Below, piece after piece: positions 1 to 8,662 of a stretch of 44,108 nt of DNA (positions are counted from its first letter, which is position 1; each line of letters opens with the position of its first letter). Source of the DNA: Bacilli bacterium. GTDB taxonomy: Bacteria; Bacillota_I; Bacilli_A; RFN20; CAG-288. The stretch covers positions 1 to 44,108 of the forward strand of contig JAFUFH010000085.1 in the NCBI GenBank assembly GCA_017470005.1. The letters are read 5' to 3'. Position numbers and translations under genes: made by a program. The notes under the pieces were generated by a model that ran no database searches, had not been told where the DNA came from, and saw only the letters and a program-made list of their open reading frames with translations.

Positions 1-196
1 ACCAGTGTATACCCTTTTTTGCTAGGGGTGTTGACATCAAAAAAATACAGGGATTTCTCCCCGTAATATGTTTACATATTAGATTTCTTAAAAAATTTTT
101 TGAGAATATCAACTTAATGGGCTGTAACTCTGAAACTTGGGAGAAAAGTAGAGAAAATTTTTGTAGCCTAGAGCAAAAAAAAGCTCAAATTTAGTG
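1..196. other. Left-edge noncoding stretch
   Basis: I see no convincing reading frame here. It holds a perfect 7-bp inverted repeat (TAATATG, loop TTTA, CATATTA, 64-81) and a small A-loop hairpin (GAGC/GCTC, 171-186). It could be the tail of a noncoding RNA or the leader or trailer of a gene outside the window; nothing decides this. Confidence 0.3.
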
Positions 197-225
197 ATAT
201 TCATCAAAAGATGAATATGTTTTTT
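197..225 (+). terminator. Rho-independent terminator upstream of the sensor phosphatase gene
   Basis: A perfect 9-bp stem (ATATTCATC / GATGAATAT) with an AAAA loop is followed by six T at 220-225. It would end a plus-strand transcript entering from the left and insulate the next promoter, whose -10 lies 13 bp further on. The stem is AT-rich, so it may be weak. Confidence 0.5.
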
Positions 226-234
226 CGGCACTTT

Positions 235-243
235 TGCTATAAT
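235..243 (+). promoter_or_regulatory. Extended -10 promoter of the sensor phosphatase
   Basis: TGC followed by a consensus TATAAT (238-243). There is no good -35, as is usual with an extended -10. Transcription should start near 250, leaving only a few bases before the ATG at 255. Confidence 0.6.
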
Positions 244-254
244 TGATAATAGTT

Positions 255-3107
255 ATGAATAATATTTTGTTTTATGTAATGGGTTTGATTCCCTTTCTTC
301 TGACGATTGGCTTATATTTTTTGAAAAGAACCAAATTCTTTTCTCGTATCCCTATGTGGGCGCAATATACCATCATCGGTGTTCTTTTTGGTGGCTCAGG
401 TGTCATCGCTACCGAGTTTGGTGTGGATATGGGAGGAGCAATCCTCAATTTCCGTGACGCTTCTGTCATCATCGCCTCTCTAGGCTTTGGTTGGCCTTGT
501 GGTCTTATCGCTGGCGGTATCGCTGGTGTAGAGAGATTTATTTCTACTTATTGGAATCAATCCTTCTATACCCAATGGGCTTGTTCTATCTCCACTCTTC
601 TCTCTGGTGTAGTCTCTTCTATGTTGATGAAATTTGTTTTCAAGAACAAACCGAGATGGTATCACGGTTTAGGTTTCGGTTTGGCTTTGGAAACATTCCA
701 TATCTTGATGATCTTCTTGACCAATATCTCTGATTCTATCCGTGCCTTCTCTTATGTCGAGAAGATTGGTAACTTCATGATTATTGGTGTCGGCTTGATC
801 ACCATGTTTTCCATCCTTTTCATGAATATCGCCGATTTCTTCTTGAACAAAGAAAAGAAAGTCAAGACAAAGAAGATGCATATTTATCATCTTGTCGAAC
901 TTTCTTTGTTAGGGGGTATGGTTGTCGCTTATACGGTCTCTTCTTTATTGACTTATCAGATTCAATCGGAGAAGAGCAAACAGCAATTGAAAGAAAGTTT
1001 TGTTGGCGGTATTGCTGACATTGAATCTTTCATCAAAGAATCTTCTGACCTCAACATCTTAGATATCACAAGAAGTGTCAAAGCCGAATTAGAGAACGAA
1101 GAAACATTGAATAATGGGCTTTTGACCTATTTGGCAGCCAAGTATGATGTCGCTGAAATCAGCTATATCAACAAAGATGGCTTCATCGAATGTTCTTCTG
1201 TCATAGATTATGTCTATCCTGAAAACTTTGATATGCACAGCGGAGAACAGAGCAGAGAATTCTTGGTTCTCTTAGAAGGAGAAGTTACAGAATATGTTCA
1301 AGAGTTCACTCCGATCACCAAAGATGGCACCATTTATATGAAATATGCTGGTGTCACTCTCTCTCAGGGTGGCTTTGTCCAAGTCGGTTATGACTTTGAA
1401 CGTTATTATCATATGATGACCAATATTGTCTCTGTCGCCGCTCATCATAGAACCGTAGGAAATAATGGTTTCTTCATGATCAGTGATGTCAACAATGTCA
1501 TCATCTCTTCCAATCACTATGAAGGATCTGTTGCTACCAATATCGGCTTTGAAAAGGGCTTCTATGATTATAGTGATGGAAACATTCATGAAGTGATTCT
1601 TTCTATCGACGGAGAAGAAAACATCTATGTCTTCGAATCTAAGATTGCCGATGGTTATTACATCATTCCTTTGATGAGTAAGGCGGAATCGGAGCTCAAT
1701 CAAAATATGAGCATCTATATCACCACTTACTTTGAATTCTTAATCTTTGCCATCATCTTCTTGATCATCTATATCTTGATCGATAAGCTCTTGATTAAAA
1801 ACTTAGTCATCGTCAATGATAAGTTAGCCAAGATTGCTGCCGGTGATATCGATGAACGATTAGAGATCAAAGGATCATTAGAATTTGAATCTCTTGCGCA
1901 ATCCATCAATACCACAGTGGATACCTTGAATGGATTGATCAATCAAGAGAAGGGTAGAATCGATAAGGAACTATTGCTTGCCAAGCAGATTCAAGAGAGC
2001 TCCTTACCGCCCAAATCTTCCTTCCTCTTCCGCCATGAATTTGATATCAATGCCACGATGGTCACCGCCAAAGAAGTGGGTGGAGACTTCTATGATTACT
2101 TCTTCGTCGATGATACCCACTTAGCCATCTTGATTGCGGATGTCTCTGGTAAAGGTATTCCTGCCGCTCTCTTCATGATGAGAGCCAAATCCACCATCAA
2201 ATCTCTATCCGAAGCCAAGATTTCACTAGAAGAAGTCTTCCTTAGAGCCAATAAGAACCTTTGTAAGAACAATGATAATGAGATGTTTGTCACTTCCTTC
2301 ATGGCCATCATTGACTTGAACACGGGATTGGTCGAATATGTCAACGCTGGTCACAATCCTCCCATCTTGCGTATCAATGACCGTTATCTCTTCTTAGATA
2401 CCAAACCCAATCTCATCTTAGGCTCCTTCGCCAAATCCAAATACGAGAAGCACACCTTACAAATCCATCCTGGTGATAAATTCTTCCTCTACACCGATGG
2501 TGTAACAGAGGCGGAAAAAGATGGTGGTGAACAATACACCGCTCAGCGTCTCATCAAGCTCCTTTCTACCAAGAAAGAGAACAATGATAAAGTCATCATT
2601 CAAAATGTCTTAGATGATATCGCTCGCTTTGTTCAAAATCATCCTCAGACCGATGATATCACCATGCTCTCCTTCACCTATCAGGGACATGTAGACCACC
2701 ATACCTTCCTCTACAAAGCGGAAATCATGCAAGCCGAAAAGATGTTTGAAGACATCAACACTGTCATGAAACAACATCAAGTTCCCGCGTCGACCATCGA
2801 TCAAATTGATGTCTGTGCCGAAGAAATCTTCTCTAACATCTGTATTCACGGACAAGTGATGGATGAAGATGTCCGTCTCATCTTAGAAATCACAGAGAAG
2901 CAAATCTCATTAACCTTCTTCGATAAAGGAAAGAAATTCGATCCTTTCAAGAGAGTGGATCCTGATATCCATCTCTCCGCCAAAGAGAGACCGATTGGAG
3001 GATTAGGATTATTCATGGTCAAGAAGATCATGGACAATGTCAAGTATTCTTATCAAGAAAAACATAATATCTTAGTCATGACAAAGTATTACAAAAAAGG
3101 AGAATAG
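255..3107 (+). CDS. Membrane sensor PP2C phosphatase (SpoIIE type) with RsbW-like ATPase domain
   Basis: About 950 residues. Residues 1-200 are hydrophobic helices of the LytS/YhcK 5TM type, with NFRDASVIIA and GLIAGGIAG stretches. An extracellular sensor region (about 215-480), one membrane helix (about 485-510) and a HAMP-like segment (about 508-562) follow. Residues 578-800 form a SpoIIE-family PP2C domain with metal-binding Asp in VGGDFYD (D611) and ADVSGKG (D629), then TDGVTEA and TDDITML. The C-terminus (about 818-950) is a GHKL domain like the RsbW anti-sigma kinase, with EEIFSN and GGLGLFMVKK. It should dephosphorylate a STAS protein in response to an outside signal; the STAS partner is two bases downstream. 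Having phosphatase and RsbW-like domain in one chain suggests a self-contained switch. A TTG at 243 in the same frame lies inside the -10, so I choose the ATG at 255; no Shine-Dalgarno is visible. Confidence 0.85.
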   Translation: MNNILFYVMGLIPFLLTIGLYFLKRTKFFSRIPMWAQYTIIGVLFGGSGVIATEFGVDMGGAILNFRDASVIIASLGFGWPCGLIAGGIAGVERFISTYWNQSFYTQWACSISTLLSGVVSSMLMKFVFKNKPRWYHGLGFGLALETFHILMIFLTNISDSIRAFSYVEKIGNFMIIGVGLITMFSILFMNIADFFLNKEKKVKTKKMHIYHLVELSLLGGMVVAYTVSSLLTYQIQSEKSKQQLKESFVGGIADIESFIKESSDLNILDITRSVKAELENEETLNNGLLTYLAAKYDVAEISYINKDGFIECSSVIDYVYPENFDMHSGEQSREFLVLLEGEVTEYVQEFTPITKDGTIYMKYAGVTLSQGGFVQVGYDFERYYHMMTNIVSVAAHHRTVGNNGFFMISDVNNVIISSNHYEGSVATNIGFEKGFYDYSDGNIHEVILSIDGEENIYVFESKIADGYYIIPLMSKAESELNQNMSIYITTYFEFLIFAIIFLIIYILIDKLLIKNLVIVNDKLAKIAAGDIDERLEIKGSLEFESLAQSINTTVDTLNGLINQEKGRIDKELLLAKQIQESSLPPKSSFLFRHEFDINATMVTAKEVGGDFYDYFFVDDTHLAILIADVSGKGIPAALFMMRAKSTIKSLSEAKISLEEVFLRANKNLCKNNDNEMFVTSFMAIIDLNTGLVEYVNAGHNPPILRINDRYLFLDTKPNLILGSFAKSKYEKHTLQIHPGDKFFLYTDGVTEAEKDGGEQYTAQRLIKLLSTKKENNDKVIIQNVLDDIARFVQNHPQTDDITMLSFTYQGHVDHHTFLYKAEIMQAEKMFEDINTVMKQHQVPASTIDQIDVCAEEIFSNICIHGQVMDEDVRLILEITEKQISLTFFDKGKKFDPFKRVDPDIHLSAKERPIGGLGLFMVKKIMDNVKYSYQEKHNILVMTKYYKKGE

Positions 3108-3109
3108 CC

Positions 3110-4282
3110 ATGGATATTACATTCAATAAGACAGACAAAGAGCTCATCATCTTAGCTCCTGAACGCATCGATACGACTAACGCCAATGAAGTAGACGTCA
3201 AAATCAATGAGATTCTCTCTACGCAAGGGGATGGTCTTCCTCTTGTCATCGACTGCTCCAATTTGACTTATATTTCTTCTGTGGGTTTAAGAGTAGTTTT
3301 GAAGATTAAGAAAGTACAAGATAACCTTCGTCTTGTCTGTGTCTCTAGCGAAGTGTATGACATCTTCTCTATGACCGGTTTCACCGAGATCATCGATGTA
3401 GAGAAAGCCTTAAGAGAAATTTCTATCGAAGGTTGTCCCATCATCGGAGAAGGCTATTATGGCAAAGTGTATCGTCTCTCTCCTGACACCATCGTCAAAC
3501 ACTATTTCAGAGGAAATCCTGTCGATGATATCGAAAGAGAAAGAAATAATGCCAAAACTGCCTTCCTTTTAGGAATCCCTACCGCCATTTCTTACGATGT
3601 CGTCAAGATCAAGGAAGGAGGATACGGTGCCGTTTATGAGTGTATCGATGCCAAATCCTTAAAGAGTCTCATCGAAGAAAATCCAGAGAAATTAGAAGAT
3701 TACGAAAATATCATCGCCAATCTTTTAAGACAGTTAAACAGAACCAAAGTTGTCGGTACGGACTTACCTAGCGCAAAGAAAGTTGCTTATGCCTGGGCGG
3801 ATGAAATCAAAGGATTCTTCGATCCCGAAATCAATTCTAAAATCATCATGCTCATCGACTCTATTCCTAACGATGATTATCTTGTCCACGGGGATTGCCA
3901 TGTCAAGAATATCTTCTTGCTCAACGGGGAAGCTATCCTCATCGATATGGATTCTCTCTCTGTCGGACACGCCATCTTTGAATACAATTCTCTCTTCCAG
4001 ACCTATGTAGCTTATGAAGAAGATGATCCTGGTAACTTAGAGAGATTCTTCGGATTGAAAGGCGAAGTCTGCAACAAGCTTTTCTACAATGTCTTAAGAA
4101 AAGTCTATTCCGACAAAAATGATGAAGAATATCAAGACATCTTAGATAAGATCAGCTGTCTCTCTTACATCCACTTCTTAGCTAAGATCATCCGCAACCA
4201 TCAAGACACTCCCGCTAGAGTCACTCACACGATCGAGAAGATCAAGAAATATTGTTCTGAACTCTTCACCTTAGCTTATTAA
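3110..4282 (+). CDS. STAS domain fused to an aminoglycoside-phosphotransferase-like kinase
   Basis: 390 residues. Residues 1-105 are a STAS (anti-sigma-antagonist) domain with YISSVGLRVV; S57 aligns with the serine phosphorylated in SpoIIAA. Residues about 110-390 resemble the choline/aminoglycoside kinase fold (the TIGR02172-type phosphotransferases): glycine-rich GEGYYGKVYRL, a lysine in IVKHY, catalytic HGDCHVKN (H260, D262) and a metal-binding LIDMDS. It starts two bases after the phosphatase stop, with AAGGAG inside the upstream gene end, so the two are surely co-transcribed. Inferred role: the phosphatase/RsbW-like protein toggles phosphorylation of the STAS part, which controls the attached kinase rather than a sigma factor, since no sigma gene is nearby. 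The kinase substrate is unknown. Confidence 0.75.
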   Translation: MDITFNKTDKELIILAPERIDTTNANEVDVKINEILSTQGDGLPLVIDCSNLTYISSVGLRVVLKIKKVQDNLRLVCVSSEVYDIFSMTGFTEIIDVEKALREISIEGCPIIGEGYYGKVYRLSPDTIVKHYFRGNPVDDIERERNNAKTAFLLGIPTAISYDVVKIKEGGYGAVYECIDAKSLKSLIEENPEKLEDYENIIANLLRQLNRTKVVGTDLPSAKKVAYAWADEIKGFFDPEINSKIIMLIDSIPNDDYLVHGDCHVKNIFLLNGEAILIDMDSLSVGHAIFEYNSLFQTYVAYEEDDPGNLERFFGLKGEVCNKLFYNVLRKVYSDKNDEEYQDILDKISCLSYIHFLAKIIRNHQDTPARVTHTIEKIKKYCSELFTLAY

Positions 4283-4292
4283 GTCAAACCAA

Positions 4293-4326
4293 AATGCACC
4301 TTGGATATCCAAAGTGCATTTTTTTC
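4293..4326 (+). terminator. Terminator of the phosphatase/STAS-kinase operon
   Basis: AATGCAC (4293-4299) pairs with GTGCATT (4314-4320) around an internal palindrome TTGGATATCCAA, followed by a T run to 4326. It closes the two-gene operon. Confidence 0.85.
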
Positions 4327-4340
4327 ATTCTGTAGGAATT

Positions 4341-4520
4341 CACTTTTTTCACATCCATATCACTTCTTTTCTTCAGGTCTTCCTAGAAGGCTAGTTTTTT
4401 GCAGATGCTTTTGGAAACGAGCTGTTTTTTCTTTTGATTCACGCTGGAAAAGAAAAGACATGTCCTCCAGTGTACATTTTCATGTTAGCAGTTTTGTACA
4501 TGTCACTTTAGCATTAACAT
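4341..4520 (+). repeat. Direct repeat flanking the glycosidase island, left copy
   Basis: About 180 bp matching 12518-12694 in the same orientation at roughly 80% identity by eye. Shared blocks include ACTTTTTTCACATCC, TTGGAAACGAGCTGTT, GACATGTCCTCCA, ATGTTAGCAGTTTTGT and TTAGCATTAACAT. The right copy keeps one frame open; this copy carries a stop and a length change in that frame, so the unit looks like decayed coding sequence. Together the copies bracket the two beta-glucosidase genes and the lipoprotein gene. With 4283-4340 and 4737-4898 this gap holds no intact gene. Confidence 0.8.
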
Positions 4521-4736
4521 GCATCTACAAGTCATCGACTCCTATTCCAAGTGTTTGGATGATGCCTTGGAGCATTACAGCGAGAAAAAGAGAGTGGATG
4601 TGTCATCCGCAACGCCCTACGTGCCACAAGCCTTTATTACTTAAGTCTATACGGACACGAGAAGATTTCGGATGAAGAGTTTCTGGAAAACATGGAGAGA
4701 TATGTCGTTTTCTCTTTGAATATAATTGACAACTGA
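4516..4736 (+). pseudogene. Frameshifted remnant of a small helical protein (regulator-like C-terminus)
   Basis: Directly after the left repeat, one frame reads MHLQVIDSYSKCLDDALEHY from the ATG at 4519. Another frame picks up at about 4602 with VIRNALRATSLYYLSLYG, then GHEKISDEEFLENMERYVVF, ending at a TGA (4734-4736). The two parts join only through a frameshift near 4595. The composition and the ISDEEFL...ERY pattern are typical of C-terminal helices of TetR-family regulators, but no helix-turn-helix half survives here, so the family is a guess. It may be the relic of a regulator that once controlled the neighbouring glycosidases. Confidence 0.4.
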
Positions 4737-4755
4737 AAAAGAATATGTGAATTAT
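4726..4755 (+). promoter_or_regulatory. Probable promoter of the glycosidase island
   Basis: TTGACA (4726-4731), 18-bp spacer, AATTAT (4750-4755). The -35 is perfect and the -10 matches 4 of 6. It overlaps the end of the regulator-like remnant and lies about 145 bp before the first beta-glucosidase start. Confidence 0.4.
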
Positions 4756-4787
4756 CGTACAAAAACAGGCCTTGAAAAACTTTAATG

Positions 4788-4801
4788 TGAAAGCGGTTTC
4801 C
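4788..4801 (+). promoter_or_regulatory. cre-like operator upstream of the first beta-glucosidase
   Basis: TGAAAGCGGTTTCC is close to the CcpA/LacI-family half-palindromic catabolite element (TGAAANCGNTTNCA style). It lies downstream of the proposed promoter, a position where such a site blocks elongation. Catabolite control of sugar-cleaving genes would make sense; binding is inferred only from sequence. Confidence 0.45.
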
Positions 4802-4898
4802 TTCATAATGGAAGCAGACTAGGTGCAAAAGAACAATAGGGGATTGTTTTTTTACCCGAGACTAAAGGAACACAGTTTCCAGAAAGAAAGGAAAACAG

Positions 4899-7800
4899 AT
4901 GAAAAAATCTAAGTTTATTGGTTTGTTGTTGACGACACCCGGACTTTTCTTAGCTCTCGCATCCTTCAAAGTCGCACCCGCCACTTACGGCAGCAAAACA
5001 CGTTTTTACAGTGATTTTGACTCTTTCGAAAGTGAGCAGGCAGCAGCCGCAAAATTCAACATCGAGCTGGCCCAGGAATCCACCACTCTTCTCAAGAACA
5101 AAAAAGACACTCTTCCTTTGAAGGACGGAGTCCGTGACATCACCGTCTTCGGACACACCTCCGCAGCCATCTTCAACGGCGGCGGCGGATCTGGATCCTC
5201 CACTTCCGACCCCAATGCCACCCTCTACAAATCCTTGGCCAATGCAGGCTTCAATGTCAACCCCAGACTAGCTGCCTTCTATGAAGCCAACCATTCCAGC
5301 ACAGAATTCCCCGTCTCTGAACTGGAAAGTGTCAAAGAATCCTACAATATGTTCTCTGATGCCGCCATCATCGTTATCTCCAGAACCGGATCCGAGTTCT
5401 CCGATAACAAGGCATACAATGTCGCAGGACATAAAAACCCTCTCGACCACTATTTGATGCTGGAAGACAATGAACGTGAACTGATCAAACACGTCGAAGA
5501 GAACTTCAACAGAATCGTCGTCGTCATCAACTCCGCTTCCCCCATGGAGCTTGGTGACATTCAGGATGATGACAAAATCGGTGCCGTCCTTTGGATTGGT
5601 TTGACCGGTTACAATGGCATCTTGGGACTTGGCGACATCCTCAACGGAAAGGTCACCCCCAGCGGTCACACCGTCGATATTTATCCCAGAGACTTCAAGA
5701 AAGATCCCACCTGGTTCAACTTCTCCGACAACTCTCAGGTCGATCCTACTCTCGATGGCGAAGGCAATTACACTTTCACTCCCAAGACCAATGTTCTTGA
5801 CAAGGATGGAAAAGAATATAAGTTTGCCGGCGGATGGAACAAAGCCTATACCACCCTCGAATACGAAGAGGGCATCTACATGGGCTATCGTTATTACGAG
5901 ACTGCCGATGCCGAAGCAAAGAAGGGTAACTATGAGGGATTTGAATATGACAAACAGGTCGTCTATCCCTTCGGATATGGTTTAAGCTACACCACCTTCA
6001 ATTGGGAAGTCACGACTCCTCTCGACAATTTGGTCGCCGATGCCGAGAAAGAATTCACTTTCCCTGTCACCGTCACCAACACCGGCAATGTCGCCGGAAA
6101 GGATGTCGTCCAGGTTTACTACACTCCTGAATACACCAAAGGTGGAATCGAGAAAGCAGAAGTCAATTTGATTCAATTCGAAAAGACCAAGCTTCTCCAG
6201 CCTGGCGAGAGTCAAACCCTCAATCTCACCTTCAAGGCCAGAGATCTTGCCGCCTTCGATTACAACGATGCCAACGAGAATGGCTTCTCCGGATATGAAA
6301 TCGAAGCTGGAAACTACAAGATTTCCTTCCGCAAGGACTCTCATAATGAAGTTTTCTCCACCAACTTGAAAGCCACCGATGGAATCAAGGTCGAAACAAG
6401 CAACGTCACCGGAAAGAAAATCGAGAACTGGTTCAGCAAAGATGATATGTTCAACACCGATGGCTCCAAGGCCAAAGGTACTGCCATCCAGTTCACCTCC
6501 AGAGCCAACTTCAAGGGCACCTTCCCCACCGCACCAACAAAAGACGATCTGAAGTTCACTCCTGAGGCACTTGAGTATCTTGACTCCAACTATGCCGACT
6601 ATGCTTATGAAGATGATCCTTCTGATCCTTGGTATGTCGCAAAGGAGGACATCCCCTCCACTTGGACACAGCTTTCCGAGGAAGAGAAGGGAAAGACAGC
6701 CGCTGAAAGAGGCGTTGACCTCTCCACCATGGAAGGAAAAGCTCTCACAGATGCTGGTTGGGACGAAATCCTCAACAAGCTGACCTATTCTGAGATGATC
6801 GACTCCATGAATGGCTCCTCCAGAAAACATGTTGCCATCCCTGGTGTCGGAAAAGCCCAGGAAATCGATGACGACGGTCCTGCTCAGCTCAAGCATTCCG
6901 GTTTCGGAAATGGTATGGCCTGGGTCTGCGAAGTCAACATCGCCGCCACTTATAACAAGGAAATGGCCTACAAACAGGGTCTCTTCGTCGGTAACGAATC
7001 CCTGCTTCTTGGCATCACCGGTTGGTATGGACCTGCCTGCGATACGCACAGATCTCCTCTTGCCGGCCGTAACTTTGAATATTATTCTCAGGACGGTGTT
7101 CAGGGCGGACTCATCTGCCAGAACGTCGTCGCTGGCGCCCAGTCCAAGGGTATGCACGTATATCTCAAGCACTTCGCCCTCAACGACCAGGAAATGAACA
7201 GAGGCACCACCGGTGGTGTCATCACCTGGGCCAATGAGCAGGCCATGAGAGAAATCTACCTCAAACCTTTCCAGATGGCAGTTGAAAACGCCAAGTGCAA
7301 TGGTACCATGGGTGCCTTCAACAGAATTGGTCTCAACTTCGCCATGAACTATCGTCTCTACAGAAGCATCATGGAAGACGAATGGGGATTCACCGGCGTC
7401 TCCGATACCGATATCGGCGGCAACAAGTGGACACTCCAGAACTACATCCACTGCCATGCTTATCCTATGGGAAGCAACAACAGAGACGGCTATGTCCTCA
7501 ACGGCGTCTGGAATGCCGAAAAGAACTATCCCGAAGCCGACAATAAAGACAAGACCGATAAGATCCCTGCCTACACCGAATGGGCAAATCTTAGAGAAAC
7601 CGTCAAGAGAGTTCTCTACACCTACCTCAACTGCAATGGCTACAAGAACGGCGTCGACATCGCTGCTATCGGCAAAACCAAGATCGACATCACTGGCACT
7701 GCCACCCAGTCCCTAGCCAAAGGAACCAGCGTGGCTCTCCCTGAGCTCAAGAATCACAACGATGTCGTCTATGAACTTGCCAACGAAGAAGACGATATCC

Positions 7801-8582
7801 TCCCCGCAGGTGTCGTCCTTGCTCAGGATGGTACTCTCTCTGGTACACCTACTCAGTCCGGTGAGTTCCAGGTCAACGTCAGAGTCATCGTCGACGGATG
7901 GGTCAAGCAGACCTACAAAGTCAACCTCAACATCGCCTCTGCCTTTGCCTTCAGCGCTCCTCAGGGTGAGAAAGGCGTGGAATACAACGGCGCCATCACC
8001 TCTGAATACATCACCACTGACACCTATGCCGGCGGTATCAAGTACACGCTCCATGAAGGCGCACTCCCTGCTGGTTTGACACTCAACACTGATGGTACCA
8101 TCACTGGTATTCCTACTGAAAAGGGTACCTTCGTCTTCACAGTCGATGTGGCTGCCACCACTTCCGGCCGTAGAAGTAGAACCACTCACTTCTATGAGAC
8201 CTTCACTCTTGAAATCATCGGCGAAGATGATCCCGTCGTCAACGAGAAGAACATCGTTTCCGTCGAAGAGAAAGAAGATGGAAGTGGATACATCATCACC
8301 TTCGATGACGGTTCCACCATCGAAATCAAGAACGGTAAAGACGGTCAGGACGGAGCTCCTGGACAGAACGGTCAGGATGGACAGCCTGGTGCCAATGGAC
8401 AACAGGGTCCTGCCGGTCCTCAGGGCGAAAAAGGTGAAAAAGGCGAAAAGGGTGACAAGGGCGATCCCGGTGAAGCTGCAAAAGGTTGCGGCGGATCCAT
8501 CGCTGTTGCTTCCTCCATCGTCGGCTCCATCGCACTTCTTGGCGTTGCCTTAGCCATCAAGAAGAGAAGAGAAGACAGATAA
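4899..8582 (+). CDS. Secreted, membrane-anchored permuted GH3 beta-glucosidase with Ig-like and collagen-like segments
   Basis: 1227 residues. A signal peptide (1-29) is followed by the domain usually second in family 3 enzymes (about 40-370, ending at YPFGYGLSYT), a fibronectin-III-like domain (about 380-490), and only then the TIM-barrel domain (about 600-900). This circular order is known from Ruminococcus albus-type beta-glucosidases. Active-site blocks are THRSPLAGRNFEYYS (about 716), KHFALNDQE (about 756) and GVSDTDIGG, with D836 the likely nucleophile. Two putative Ig domains (about 930-1015, 1020-1105), some fifteen Gly-X-Y triplets (about 1146-1192) and a terminal membrane helix with KKRRE follow, so the catalytic head stands off the cell on a stalk. 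RBS AAAGAAAGG before the ATG. Codon use (CAG, CTC) and G+C differ from genes outside the island. It should release glucose or related sugars from beta-linked oligosaccharides; the exact substrate is not readable. Confidence 0.88.
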   Translation: MKKSKFIGLLLTTPGLFLALASFKVAPATYGSKTRFYSDFDSFESEQAAAAKFNIELAQESTTLLKNKKDTLPLKDGVRDITVFGHTSAAIFNGGGGSGSSTSDPNATLYKSLANAGFNVNPRLAAFYEANHSSTEFPVSELESVKESYNMFSDAAIIVISRTGSEFSDNKAYNVAGHKNPLDHYLMLEDNERELIKHVEENFNRIVVVINSASPMELGDIQDDDKIGAVLWIGLTGYNGILGLGDILNGKVTPSGHTVDIYPRDFKKDPTWFNFSDNSQVDPTLDGEGNYTFTPKTNVLDKDGKEYKFAGGWNKAYTTLEYEEGIYMGYRYYETADAEAKKGNYEGFEYDKQVVYPFGYGLSYTTFNWEVTTPLDNLVADAEKEFTFPVTVTNTGNVAGKDVVQVYYTPEYTKGGIEKAEVNLIQFEKTKLLQPGESQTLNLTFKARDLAAFDYNDANENGFSGYEIEAGNYKISFRKDSHNEVFSTNLKATDGIKVETSNVTGKKIENWFSKDDMFNTDGSKAKGTAIQFTSRANFKGTFPTAPTKDDLKFTPEALEYLDSNYADYAYEDDPSDPWYVAKEDIPSTWTQLSEEEKGKTAAERGVDLSTMEGKALTDAGWDEILNKLTYSEMIDSMNGSSRKHVAIPGVGKAQEIDDDGPAQLKHSGFGNGMAWVCEVNIAATYNKEMAYKQGLFVGNESLLLGITGWYGPACDTHRSPLAGRNFEYYSQDGVQGGLICQNVVAGAQSKGMHVYLKHFALNDQEMNRGTTGGVITWANEQAMREIYLKPFQMAVENAKCNGTMGAFNRIGLNFAMNYRLYRSIMEDEWGFTGVSDTDIGGNKWTLQNYIHCHAYPMGSNNRDGYVLNGVWNAEKNYPEADNKDKTDKIPAYTEWANLRETVKRVLYTYLNCNGYKNGVDIAAIGKTKIDITGTATQSLAKGTSVALPELKNHNDVVYELANEEDDILPAGVVLAQDGTLSGTPTQSGEFQVNVRVIVDGWVKQTYKVNLNIASAFAFSAPQGEKGVEYNGAITSEYITTDTYAGGIKYTLHEGALPAGLTLNTDGTITGIPTEKGTFVFTVDVAATTSGRRSRTTHFYETFTLEIIGEDDPVVNEKNIVSVEEKEDGSGYIITFDDGSTIEIKNGKDGQDGAPGQNGQDGQPGANGQQGPAGPQGEKGEKGEKGDKGDPGEAAKGCGGSIAVASSIVGSIALLGVALAIKKRREDR

Positions 8583-8608
8583 GTTTTCTCATAGAACAGT
8601 CGAATTTG

Positions 8609-8640
8609 CATCGCAGGGTCGTTTGACCCTGCGATGTTCT
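8609..8640 (+). terminator. Intercistronic hairpin between beta-glucosidase and lipoprotein genes
   Basis: A perfect 12-bp stem (CATCGCAGGGTC / GACCCTGCGATG, 8609-8636) with a GTTT loop, followed by only a weak T-rich TTCTTG. It may attenuate or stabilise the mRNA rather than end it, since the next gene starts 22 bases on with a strong RBS. Confidence 0.6.
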
Positions 8641-8662
8641 TGCTTAAAAAAGGAGAATACAC

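Noticed and set aside
3750..4010. Second open frame inside the STAS-kinase gene
   Set aside because: Out-of-frame shadow with no ribosome site; the kinase frame carries the conserved catalytic motifs.
5982..7457. A 491-codon open frame on the minus strand
   Set aside because: It mirrors the beta-glucosidase gene, has no ribosome site or promoter, and its residues show no domain. Long antisense frames are expected opposite G+C-richer genes.
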